Below, one piece after another: positions 36,754 through 44,470 of a DNA stretch of 64,000 nucleotides. A program made the translations under genes and the position numbers. The stretch lies in the NCBI RefSeq assembly GCF_900142435.1, contig NZ_LT670846.1, positions 524,750 through 588,749 on the forward strand, given 5' to 3'. The stretch is from Thermocrinis minervae (lineage in GTDB: Bacteria > Aquificota > Aquificia > Aquificales > Aquificaceae). Under the pieces are notes generated by a model. It did no database searches. It was not told the origin of the DNA and was given only the letters and a program-made list of their open reading frames with translations. The stretch's first letter is position 1. Each line of letters opens with the position of its first letter.

Positions 36754-37413
36754 ATGTTCAGCATTTTGTTTCTACTTTTGGCCTTTTTATTTTCTTGCTC
36801 TCAAAAGGCAACGACGTTAGAGCAGTACGAAAAGGAAAATCCTTACCCTGGTAAGGAGGGTATAATCTACGCTTCTAAAAACAGCCTTATGCCTAAGAAT
36901 GTTGATGTAAACATGTACGCAGATGCAAAAGCCAGCAGGGTGGGGGACGTTATCTTTATAAACGTGGTTGAAAGTTTAAGGGCTGTGCAAAGTGTGGCCA
37001 ATCAGAGTAAGAGGAGTGCCTCTGTAAAAGAGTCTGTAGCTTCTTTCTTTGGTTTAAGTCAGAGTCTTTTAAACAAGCTTTCGGCTTCTGGTTCTGGAAG
37101 CTTTAACAGTTCAGCTAATGCTCAATCCCAAAACTCCGAAATCCTTACAACTACCCTGGCAGGCAGGGTGATGAAGGTATACCCTAACGGTACTATGCTC
37201 GTTGAAGCTAGAAAGACCATATACGTGAATGGTTCAAACAAAGAAGTAGTCATAATGGGTATAGTGAGACAGGAAGATCTTGATAGCTCTAACACTGTAC
37301 CTAGCAACAAGATAGCGAACCTTTATGTCTTTGTGGATGGTAAGGGTTTTGCTGAGGATGGGGGTACTCCAGGATGGTTAGCCCGTATATTCGCAAAAGT
37401 CTTGCCCTTCTGA
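36754..37413 (+). CDS. flgH: Flagellar L-ring protein FlgH
   Basis: Outer-membrane ring of the flagellar basal body. 219-residue lipoprotein with lipobox LLAFLFSC (Cys15) and the FlgH core (YADAKASRVGDVIFINVVES, LTTTLAGRVMKVYPNGTMLV, GIVRQEDL, NTVPSNKIANLYVFVDGKG). It overlaps flgI by 40 bases in another frame. Other hook and basal-body genes are not in the window. Confidence 0.95.
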   Translation: MFSILFLLLAFLFSCSQKATTLEQYEKENPYPGKEGIIYASKNSLMPKNVDVNMYADAKASRVGDVIFINVVESLRAVQSVANQSKRSASVKESVASFFGLSQSLLNKLSASGSGSFNSSANAQSQNSEILTTTLAGRVMKVYPNGTMLVEARKTIYVNGSNKEVVIMGIVRQEDLDSSNTVPSNKIANLYVFVDGKGFAEDGGTPGWLARIFAKVLPF

Positions 37414-38459
37414 TAGCTTTTGTGTCTGTTTCCTTTGGAGCCAAGATAAGGGATATAGCCACCATAGAAGGTAACAGGAGTAACTACCTTGTAGGTTATG
37501 GCCTGGTTGTGGGATTAAAAGGCACGGGAGACAGCAAAAGTACCCTGTTTACAGTACAGAGCATAGCTAACATGCTGACACGTATGGGTATCAAAGTAGA
37601 TCCAAGAAGAATGACCACTAAGAACGTGGCGGCAGTTATGGTAACTGCTAAGATACCACCGTATGCAAAGCCTGGTATGACTTTTGATGTAGAGGTTTCA
37701 TCTCTTGGTGATGCTAAAAGTTTAGAAGGCGGAACTCTTCTGATGACACCTCTTAAGGGTCCAGATGGTGAAATCTACGCTCTAGCTCAGGGGCAGGTGA
37801 TAGTAAGCGGCTACGAGGCTAGAGGCCAGGCGGCAAGACAGGTACAGAACACACCCACTGTGGGTAGGATACCCAACGGTGGAGTTTTGGAGAAGGAGTT
37901 ACCTTTTAGTTCAAACTTTTCGGAGGTGCGTCTGTATTTGGACAACCCGAGCTTCTACTTTGCAAACCTTGTAGAGAAAGCTATAAACAACCACTTTGGC
38001 AAGCAGGTGGCTAAGGCGGTAGACAGCTCCACCATAAAGCTTACACTGCCTGATGGAATGGATCCCATAGCCTTCCTAGCGCAGGTGGAGGATATAGACG
38101 TAAACGTGTCTGCACCGGCCAAGGTTGTGATAGATGGAAGGTCTGGTGTAGTTCTCTTCGGTGGTAACGTAACGATAGACCCTGTTTCGGTTACTGTGGG
38201 TACCCTTACGGTAACCATAACAGAAAGACCGGAAGTTTCCCAACCACCACCCCTATCGGGTGGACAGACAACAGTGGTACCAAGGACGGAGGTAAAGGTA
38301 CAACAAGCAGAAAGGAGAATACTAAGCTTACAGGGAGCTACTGTTTCGCAGCTGGTGGACTCTCTAAACAGGATAGGAGCTACTCCACGCGAGATAATAT
38401 CTATACTTCAAGCTATCAAGCAGGCTGGAGCTCTGAAGGCTAAGCTAGAGGTCCTTTAA
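37374..38459 (+). CDS. flgI: Flagellar P-ring protein FlgI
   Basis: Periplasmic ring around the flagellar rod. 361 residues with a signal peptide (SLALLIAFVSVSFGAK), the N-terminal IRDIATIEGNRSNYLVGYGL, GTGDSKSTLFTVQSIANML and the C-terminal LSLQGATVSQLVDSLNRIGA, PREIISILQAIKQAGAL. Normal length. The start within flgH implies tight coupling. The last bases overlap the convergent dehydrogenase gene. Confidence 0.97.
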   Translation: MVSPYIRKSLALLIAFVSVSFGAKIRDIATIEGNRSNYLVGYGLVVGLKGTGDSKSTLFTVQSIANMLTRMGIKVDPRRMTTKNVAAVMVTAKIPPYAKPGMTFDVEVSSLGDAKSLEGGTLLMTPLKGPDGEIYALAQGQVIVSGYEARGQAARQVQNTPTVGRIPNGGVLEKELPFSSNFSEVRLYLDNPSFYFANLVEKAINNHFGKQVAKAVDSSTIKLTLPDGMDPIAFLAQVEDIDVNVSAPAKVVIDGRSGVVLFGGNVTIDPVSVTVGTLTVTITERPEVSQPPPLSGGQTTVVPRTEVKVQQAERRILSLQGATVSQLVDSLNRIGATPREIISILQAIKQAGALKAKLEVL

Positions 38460-39757
38460 CATCTTCCCATACAATAGTACTCAAAACCCAGCTCTTTCAT
38501 CCATGCTACGTCAAACATATTCCTTCCGTCCACTATTACTGGTATCTCCAGCAAATCTTTTACCCTCTGTAGGTCTGCCTTCTTAAACTCGTCCCACTCA
38601 GTAAGGATGAGTAAGGCTGTGGCACCCTCTAGGGCTGAGTACATGTCTGGGAAGTATTTTATCTGCTTTCCTTCTGGGAAGAGGAGCTTAAAGTTATCCA
38701 TGGCCTTTGGATCGTACAGGTGCAGTATAGCCTCTTCCTTTAGCAGTCTCTCTATTACCTTTATGGATTGAGCTTCCCTTATGTCATCCGTATTGGGTTT
38801 AAAGGCTAAGCCCCAGACAGCAAGCTTTTTACCCTTTAGGCTCCAAAGAGCTTGCTTCACTTTATCTATAAAAACGTCAATCCTCCTGCTGTTTATCCTC
38901 TCTACTTCCTCAAGGAGGCTAAAGTCCACGCCATGGTCCTTTGCCATCTTTATAAATGCCTTTATGTCCTTTGGAAAACAGCTACCACCCCAACCAAGAC
39001 CAGCATCTAGGAAAGCCCTACCTATCCTCTTGTCAAAACCCATGCCGTCAGCCACGAGCTTTACATCGGCTCCCACCTTGTCGCAAAGGTCGGCCACCAT
39101 GTTTATGAAGGAGATCTTCATTGCCAGAAAAGAGTTGGAAGCATGCTTTATGAGTTCTGAAGTTGCGGGATCTGTGACGAGTATGGGGCAGTTGAAGTCT
39201 TTGTAAAGATCTTCGAGTATCTTGCGAGCCCTTTCGCTCTCTACACCTATTACTATCCTGTCTGGTTCTAAGAAGTCTTTTATAGCACTACCTTCTCTTA
39301 AAAACTCAGGGTTTGAAGCTACATCAAACTCTATAGGTTTTTTTAGGTATCTCTGTACAGTTCTCTTTATTAGCTTGTGGGTGTTTACTGGTACTGTAGA
39401 CTTCTCCACTAGGAGTTTGTAGGAGTTCATAAGCTTGGCTGTTTCCCTTGCTACTTCCTCTACCTGCGATAGTTCTGCAGAGCCATCGGGCTTTTGTGGT
39501 GTACCTACACATATAAAGATAACATCCGAAAACTCTATACCCTCTGCCAACTCTGTGGTAAAGTGTATCCTTCCCTTCCGAAGGACCTCTGACAGCATCT
39601 CTTCCATGCCAGGCTCGTATATGGGAACCTTTCCCTCCTTTAGCATTTGAACCTTTTGAGGGATCTTCTCAACTACCATAACTTCATGTCCCAGGTGTGC
39701 AAAGCATACACCTGTGGTGAGGCCCACGTAGCCAGCACCCACTACAGTTATTTTCAT
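38456..39757 (-). CDS. UDP-glucose 6-dehydrogenase family protein
   Basis: NAD-dependent four-electron oxidation of a nucleotide sugar, typically UDP-glucose to UDP-glucuronate. 433 residues: Rossmann motif GAGYVGLTTG, the GTPQKPDGSA loop, NPEFLREGSAIKDF, the catalytic cysteine in GGSCFPKDIKAF, and GLAFKPNTDDIREAQS. A GDP-mannose dehydrogenase activity cannot be excluded. A matching nucleotide-sugar epimerase lies at 46.8 kb. It overlaps the PyrK-like gene by 4 bases. Confidence 0.93.
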   Translation of the reverse strand: MKITVVGAGYVGLTTGVCFAHLGHEVMVVEKIPQKVQMLKEGKVPIYEPGMEEMLSEVLRKGRIHFTTELAEGIEFSDVIFICVGTPQKPDGSAELSQVEEVARETAKLMNSYKLLVEKSTVPVNTHKLIKRTVQRYLKKPIEFDVASNPEFLREGSAIKDFLEPDRIVIGVESERARKILEDLYKDFNCPILVTDPATSELIKHASNSFLAMKISFINMVADLCDKVGADVKLVADGMGFDKRIGRAFLDAGLGWGGSCFPKDIKAFIKMAKDHGVDFSLLEEVERINSRRIDVFIDKVKQALWSLKGKKLAVWGLAFKPNTDDIREAQSIKVIERLLKEEAILHLYDPKAMDNFKLLFPEGKQIKYFPDMYSALEGATALLILTEWDEFKKADLQRVKDLLEIPVIVDGRNMFDVAWMKELGFEYYCMGRC

Positions 39758-40518
39758 GATGTGGCCTCCCTCAAAGCTCTTCTTCTAAGCTCCTTAAGGT
39801 ACTCTTCTAATGCTAGGCTTTCTTCCTCCACGTAAAGGTTTTCTCTCAGGGTGAGACTCTGCCAGTCTAAGGAGCTTGCTTCAAACCAAGGGCCATCGGT
39901 ACACGAGAGCCTTTCCTTACCTTCTGAGTATACCCTGCAGGAGAGACATAGGCCTACCCCGCACAGGATAGGAGCTGTGGAGAGAGCTATGCAAGGGTAA
40001 CCCTTAAGGGATTCTACAAAATCCTTTAGCTCCGAGGCCTTTCCAGCCACCACCACAAGGTCAGCATCTTTTGGCATTTCAAAGGATAGAGAGACTTTAT
40101 CAAAGGCATCTTCTACAATTTCCAAGGGTGGATACTTTCCGGATACAAAAAGGTAGACCTTATTGTCTAAGGACTTTAGAGCCTTGGCCACGCTGTAAAG
40201 GGATGCTGGACCCCAATCTATACCGTACATGTAGACCTTACCGTACACGCCAAGAGGAAAAGGCTTCCCAAGAGGACCTGCCACGTAGAAGATCTCAGTA
40301 GAGTGGTAAAGCTCAAGCGTGCTCTTACCCCTCTTTTGAACCAGAAACTCAACTCTGTCGTTTTCTACCCTCAGTATGCTCAAGGGTATCCTCTCCGAAA
40401 GTTCTGTTGTCTGCAAAATGGCGTACTGTCCTGGCTGGAAGTTTGTCAGATGCTTTGCTTCTATCCCCAGAAGGAAATAGTCCTCCGATACGTCTCTTTT
40501 AAAGGTTATAGGATACAT
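39754..40518 (-). CDS. PyrK-like flavin/2Fe-2S electron-transfer subunit
   Basis: 254 residues from the ATG at 40518; an upstream TTG at 40536 in the same frame is less likely. A ferredoxin-reductase-like FAD domain (FQPGQYAILQ, RIPLSILRV, VAGPLGKPF) precedes the C-terminal 2Fe-2S motif CGVGLCLSCRVY...CTDGPWF, characteristic of PyrK, the electron-transfer subunit of class 1B dihydroorotate dehydrogenase. Related subunits serve NfnA/SudB. PyrD is not adjacent, so the partner is open. Confidence 0.82.
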   Translation of the reverse strand: MYPITFKRDVSEDYFLLGIEAKHLTNFQPGQYAILQTTELSERIPLSILRVENDRVEFLVQKRGKSTLELYHSTEIFYVAGPLGKPFPLGVYGKVYMYGIDWGPASLYSVAKALKSLDNKVYLFVSGKYPPLEIVEDAFDKVSLSFEMPKDADLVVVAGKASELKDFVESLKGYPCIALSTAPILCGVGLCLSCRVYSEGKERLSCTDGPWFEASSLDWQSLTLRENLYVEEESLALEEYLKELRRRALREATS

Positions 40519-40541
40519 GAGATTATGATAAACCAAAAGGC

Positions 40542-41939
40542 TTAGGCTCTTCTAGACCACGATATGGGTCCGTAGTGAACCTCTGAGGCAGCTTGACCTA
40601 TAGCCTCTGAGAGGGATGGATGTGTGTACATGCTTCTGGAGAGGAAATCCGCTTTAAGTCCCGCCCTCATTACATGTACCACTTGGTGTATAAGCTCACC
40701 TGCATTGGGGCCGACTATGTGACAGCCTAGTATGTTGCCAGAGTCGCTGTCTACCACTAACCTGACAAAACCTTCGTTCTCACCATCGTCCATAGCCTTA
40801 GGGTTTGTAACGTAGGAAACTACACCCACCTTCACGTCGTAGCCTTCGTCCTCGGCTTGTTCTTCTGTAAGTCCCACACTGGCCACCTCGTAAGCTGAGT
40901 ATATGATCTTAGGTACCCATCTGTCATCCTTCTTTAAATCTGTCTCTCCAAGCATATGACTTATGGCCACTTTCCCCTCATACATGGACTTGTGGGCCAG
41001 CATGAGTTGGGAGGTTATATCTCCGCAGGCGTATACGCTGGACACGCTTGTCTGACAGTAGGAGTTTACTTTCACAAAGCCCTTTTGATCCTTTTCAACA
41101 CCTATATCCTCAAGACCTATGTAAGAGGTATTGGGAGTCCTACCCACTGCAAGAAGTACAAGGTCCACCACCTCCTGCTTGCCATCCGATAGGTTGACGT
41201 AGACCTTGCCATCAACCACGCTGCAGGACTGTACAGAGGTCTTAAGCCTTATGTCTACACCTAGCTTTTTGAGCTTCCTACCTAAGTATCTGGCAGAATC
41301 TTCGGGTATGTCAGGAGAGGGTAAGATCCTGTCCTTTATCTCTACCAGTATGACATCCACACCATACATCCTGTAGATGTAGGCAAACTCAACACCTACG
41401 GCACCACCACCAACTATTAGCATCCTCTTGGGAAACTCCTCTAAGCTCCATATGCTGTCCGTGTCATGGATGTACTTGCCATCGCTTTTTAGATCACCCA
41501 AAGATGCTACTGAAGAACCAGTGGCCAAGAGGATAAACCTGGCCTTTAGTTTTACGTCGGACCCTTCCACGTAGACAGTGTTCCTGTCTTCTAAGATACC
41601 CCTTCCGTAGAATATGGGTATGCCTATGTGCTCAGCAAACCTTTTAAAGTTTTCCCTTATGGTAACCACTACCCTGTCTCTGTTTTCCTTGAGGCTTTTC
41701 ATATCAAGGGTATAGCCTTGAGGATGCACGCCGTAGTTTTTAATGTGATTTAGCTTTTCAATCAGATAAGCTCCGTGTCTCATGTACTTGGATGGTATGC
41801 ATCCCCTGTTTAGGCAGTTACCGCCTACCGTCTCGGGAGAGAGCTCCACGAGGGCTACTTTGAGTCCCCTTCTGTGGGCATAAAGACAGGCTTCGTATCC
41901 ACCAGAGCCTGCTCCTACTATTACAAGGTCAAACTCCAT
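40542..41939 (-). CDS. lpdA: Dihydrolipoyl dehydrogenase (E3)
   Basis: FAD disulphide reductase regenerating lipoamide in 2-oxo acid dehydrogenase or glycine cleavage complexes. 465 residues with VGAGSGGYEACLYA, redox-active GGNCLNRGCIPSK (Cys42, Cys47), the second dinucleotide motif VGGGAVGVEFAYIY, VYACGDIT and the C-terminal YTHPSLSEAIG holding the catalytic His-Glu pair. Its start overlaps the 69-residue gene by 11 bases. Confidence 0.94.
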   Translation of the reverse strand: MEFDLVIVGAGSGGYEACLYAHRRGLKVALVELSPETVGGNCLNRGCIPSKYMRHGAYLIEKLNHIKNYGVHPQGYTLDMKSLKENRDRVVVTIRENFKRFAEHIGIPIFYGRGILEDRNTVYVEGSDVKLKARFILLATGSSVASLGDLKSDGKYIHDTDSIWSLEEFPKRMLIVGGGAVGVEFAYIYRMYGVDVILVEIKDRILPSPDIPEDSARYLGRKLKKLGVDIRLKTSVQSCSVVDGKVYVNLSDGKQEVVDLVLLAVGRTPNTSYIGLEDIGVEKDQKGFVKVNSYCQTSVSSVYACGDITSQLMLAHKSMYEGKVAISHMLGETDLKKDDRWVPKIIYSAYEVASVGLTEEQAEDEGYDVKVGVVSYVTNPKAMDDGENEGFVRLVVDSDSGNILGCHIVGPNAGELIHQVVHVMRAGLKADFLSRSMYTHPSLSEAIGQAASEVHYGPISWSRRA

Positions 41940-42138
41940 CCTTCTTCCTTTTCCTCCTTTCCTTGTAGACTTCCTTCCTGCACTCTCTTATTATGGTCCT
42001 GTACTTGTAGTACACAGATGGTATGTTAATAGGAAGACTGTAGTACTTCTCAAGGTAAAGCATTATATCCTCTGTGGTCATGTACTTTCTGTTCCTTATA
42101 AGGCTCTTTATGTACTTTATTATCCTGGTTTCTTTCAT
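41929..42138 (-). CDS. Small basic protein of unknown function (69 aa)
   Basis: 69 residues, very basic, with helices that could form a small winged-helix-like fold (YMTTEDIMLYLEKYYSLP, followed by YYKYRTIIRECRKEVYKE) and a KERRKRKKDG tail. No family recognised. The ATG immediately follows the T-run of the sod terminator and has no ribosome binding site. Overlap with lpdA supports it being real; DNA or RNA binding is only a guess. Confidence 0.5.
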   Translation of the reverse strand: MKETRIIKYIKSLIRNRKYMTTEDIMLYLEKYYSLPINIPSVYYKYRTIIRECRKEVYKERRKRKKDGV

Positions 42139-42159
42139 TAAAAAAGGGGGAAGGCCCCC
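42139..42159 (-). terminator. Rho-independent terminator of sod
   Basis: On the minus strand, five bases past the sod stop: GGGGG-CCTT-CCCCC (42146-42159) followed by TTTTTT. A compact, well-formed terminator separating sod from the 69-residue gene and lpdA. Confidence 0.8.
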
Positions 42160-42164
42160 GCGGT

Positions 42165-42800
42165 TTACTTGATAAAGTCTTTGAGTGCCTCGTAAGCCTT
42201 CATAGCCTTAGCAAACCTTTCGTTTATTACATCCCAGTTTAGGTTTTCTAGGAAGGCGTCTATGTAAGGAGCTCTCTTGTTCTTTTGATCCACGTAGTAA
42301 GCATGTTCATAAGTGTCCAGCACTATAAGGGGTATGAGTCCTGTGTAGTTGTACACGTTGTGGGCGTCAAGGCCGTTAACTACAAGCCTTCCGGAGAAGA
42401 TGTCTAGTCCTAGTATGGCCCATCCCCTGAAGGCCATGCCTGCAGCCTTTATCTCCTGCACGCAGGCATCCCATGAACCAAAGTCTTCCTCTACCTTCTT
42501 CTTTAGCTCCTCAGAAGGTTGACCCTTGGGTCCAAGATGTCCAAAGTACAGCTCGTGCAGGACTACACCCATGTAGTTAAAGGTCTCCTCTACTTTGAGC
42601 TCTCTGTACTCAGAGTAGTTCTGGTTTGCCTTAGATCTGTCAGAGAAGTTAAGGTCCGCTAGCTTTTCTTGTATCTCATTGTACTTGGTTACATAACCCT
42701 TGTAGTGAGCTTCAAAGTGTGGCTCTATCTGCTGGTCAGATATGCCCTTGAGGTTTGAAGGTTTAAGGTGGTCCTTGGGTTGAACTTTATGTACTGCCAT
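42165..42800 (-). CDS. sod: Iron/manganese superoxide dismutase
   Basis: Converts superoxide to peroxide and oxygen. 211 residues from the ATG at 42800, which has AAGGAGGT seven bases upstream; the longer frame to 42818 is not used. Metal-ligand regions: PHFEAHYKGYVTKYN (first histidine), HELYFGHLG (second) and LDTYEHAYYVDQ (Asp, His). No GGHxNH-type motif; the divergent sequence is like other Aquificales iron SODs. Iron versus manganese cannot be told. Divergent from grpE. Confidence 0.93.
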   Translation of the reverse strand: MAVHKVQPKDHLKPSNLKGISDQQIEPHFEAHYKGYVTKYNEIQEKLADLNFSDRSKANQNYSEYRELKVEETFNYMGVVLHELYFGHLGPKGQPSEELKKKVEEDFGSWDACVQEIKAAGMAFRGWAILGLDIFSGRLVVNGLDAHNVYNYTGLIPLIVLDTYEHAYYVDQKNKRAPYIDAFLENLNWDVINERFAKAMKAYEALKDFIK

Positions 42801-42829
42801 GTTTTCACCTCCTTGCAAATTTTTCTCAA

Positions 42830-42860
42830 TTTACATTATAAGCCAAACGAGTTCTATAAT
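42830..42860 (+). promoter_or_regulatory. grpE promoter
   Basis: TTTACA (42830-42835) and TATAAT (42855-42860), 19 bases apart, with the -10 eight bases before the grpE ATG at 42869. The start of transcription should fall at the initiation codon. A minus-strand TATAAT (42835-42840) for sod overlaps the -35 element. Confidence 0.6.
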
Positions 42861-42868
42861 ATCTTTCT

Positions 42869-43447
42869 ATGGATATGGAGGCTGAAAAGAGGCAGGAAGA
42901 GCAAGAAGTACAGGAGCTACAGCAAGTTCAAGAAGCTCAGCAACAGGAGGAGCTGGAAAAGCTCAAGGAAGAATTAGAAAAGCATAAGGAGAAGCTTGCC
43001 AAGCTTGAAAATACAGCTAGGTTGGTAAACCAAAGGTTTATGGAACTCCAAAAGGAGTACGAGTACCTAAAGGAAAGGTACAGGAGGGATTTGGAAGAGC
43101 ATAAAAAGTACTGCTACGAGAAGCTTGCTTTGGAACTTCTCAACGTGCTTGATGATTTCGAGAGGGCTTTTGAGAGCATACCAAAGGATGAGAGTTCATA
43201 TCTTCAGGGCTTTGAGATCATATACAGGTCCCTGAAGAACATACTTGAAAATTATGGCGTAAGGGAAATGCAAGTAGAAGGTTCCGTCTTTGACCCGTAC
43301 CTGTGCGAAGCGGTGGACAAAGACTACAACCCAGATGTACCACCTAACACAGTGATTAAAGTGGTAAGGAAAGGCTATTACCTACACGATAAGGTCCTCA
43401 GGCCTGCAAGAGTCATTGTATCAGTACCCGAAGAAGAGGTAACGTGA
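42869..43447 (+). CDS. grpE: Nucleotide exchange factor GrpE
   Basis: Exchange factor for DnaK. 192 residues: a Glu/Gln-rich N-terminal tail, a long dimerising coiled coil (about 25-90), then the beta domain (VEGSVFDPYLCEAVDKDYN, NTVIKVVRKGYYLHDKVLRPARVIVS). The G-FDP-H/C-A and GY-L-D-vlRPA motifs are diagnostic. dnaK and dnaJ are not adjacent. A leaderless promoter precedes it; the stop overlaps the next start. Confidence 0.95.
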   Translation: MDMEAEKRQEEQEVQELQQVQEAQQQEELEKLKEELEKHKEKLAKLENTARLVNQRFMELQKEYEYLKERYRRDLEEHKKYCYEKLALELLNVLDDFERAFESIPKDESSYLQGFEIIYRSLKNILENYGVREMQVEGSVFDPYLCEAVDKDYNPDVPPNTVIKVVRKGYYLHDKVLRPARVIVSVPEEEVT

Positions 43448-43638
43448 TGGTTATAAAGTACAAGGACTTTCACAGGAAGATGACCCCCTTCAAGGACGAG
43501 AGCCTGGACGAGCTTATAGAGAAGCAAGTAAACGAATGGATAAAGATAAACAACGTCAAGGTTATAAACGTAGAGACTCTTTGGGAAAGGAACACCCACG
43601 TAACAGTTGGGATTAGAGTATGGTACATGCAAGAATAA
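43447..43638 (+). CDS. Small protein of unknown function
   Basis: 63 residues from the ATG at 43447, whose first base is the last base of the grpE stop. The sequence (DELIEKQVNEWIKINNVKVI, NVETLWERNTHVTVGIRVWY) looks like a small alpha-beta fold similar in layout to Cse60-like sporulation-associated proteins, a weak resemblance. Its end overlaps the NYN-domain gene by 19 bases. Position between grpE and the NYN gene with overlaps on both sides supports expression. Confidence 0.65.
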   Translation: MVIKYKDFHRKMTPFKDESLDELIEKQVNEWIKINNVKVINVETLWERNTHVTVGIRVWYMQE

Positions 43639-44135
43639 GAAAAAGAGCTGGCATATTCATAGATGGTACAAACTTCTACTTTATGCAGAGGCATATTCTC
43701 AACAAAAAGGTGGATCTGCACAAGTTTGTAGACTTTTTTAGGAAGGATTACGATATATACAACACCTTTTTCTACCTGTCCTACAGGGAAGGCGACGAAA
43801 AACAAGAGAGTTTTATAAAGCTTTTGGCCTTCAGTGGGATTACAGTCATAAAAAAACCTATAAAGCATTTAAAGGATGGCTCTTACAAGGGCAACCTGGA
43901 CGTGGACATAGCCATAGATATGATACTAACTAAGGATAACTACGACGTGGCGGTGCTGTGCTCAGGCGACAGCGACTTTGAAAAGCTCGTCTGGACTCTA
44001 AGGAGCTTTGGGAAAGAAATAGTCTGCGTCTCTACAAGAGAGAGCTCCTCCGTAGAGCTCATCAACGCGTGCGATAAATTCATAGACCTCGCTGAAATAA
44101 TGCCCTACGTGGAACTTCAGGAAAAAACAGATTAA
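43620..44135 (+). CDS. NYN domain (PIN-like) putative ribonuclease, LabA/DUF88 family
   Basis: 171 residues of the PIN-like NYN fold. Acidic active-site candidates lie in AGIFIDGTNFYF, GNLDVDIAIDMIL and AVLCSGDSDFEKLV. Relatives act on RNA or in light/clock regulation in cyanobacteria; the substrate here is unknown. The start overlaps the small gene upstream, placing it in the grpE operon. Confidence 0.85.
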   Translation: MVHARIRKRAGIFIDGTNFYFMQRHILNKKVDLHKFVDFFRKDYDIYNTFFYLSYREGDEKQESFIKLLAFSGITVIKKPIKHLKDGSYKGNLDVDIAIDMILTKDNYDVAVLCSGDSDFEKLVWTLRSFGKEIVCVSTRESSSVELINACDKFIDLAEIMPYVELQEKTD

Positions 44136-44148
44136 AATTTTAAACACC

Positions 44149-44469
44149 ATGAGCGTACTCGTGTTCGTTAGCATGACACCGTTAGGAAAGGGAGAGAGTG
44201 TGAGTGAGTACGTGGCTAGGGTTGTGGACATAGTAGACAAGTCTGGCCTTGACTACATACTCACCCCCATGGGTACCATCATAGAGGGAGAAACATGGGA
44301 TGAGGTTATGGAGGTTCTAAAGCAGGGCTTTGAAGCTCTTAAGAAGGACTGTCCGCGCATTTCCATAACCATGAAGATAGACTACAGGGAAGGCAAGTCT
44401 GGCAGGATAAAGTCAAAGGTAGAATCTGTAGAAAAGAAGATAGGAAGGCAGATAAAGAAGGTAAGCTAG
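44149..44469 (+). CDS. MTH1187/YkoF-type thiamine-binding family protein
   Basis: 106 residues with the family pattern SVLVFVSMTPLGKGESVSEYV, YILTPMGTIIEG and ISITMKIDYREGKSGRI. MTH1187-like proteins form tetramers of ferredoxin-like folds and some bind thiamine, though the role is poorly known. TAAAAT ten bases upstream is a candidate -10. The Lon-like gene follows after one base. Confidence 0.85.
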   Translation: MSVLVFVSMTPLGKGESVSEYVARVVDIVDKSGLDYILTPMGTIIEGETWDEVMEVLKQGFEALKKDCPRISITMKIDYREGKSGRIKSKVESVEKKIGRQIKKVS

Positions 44470-44470
44470 T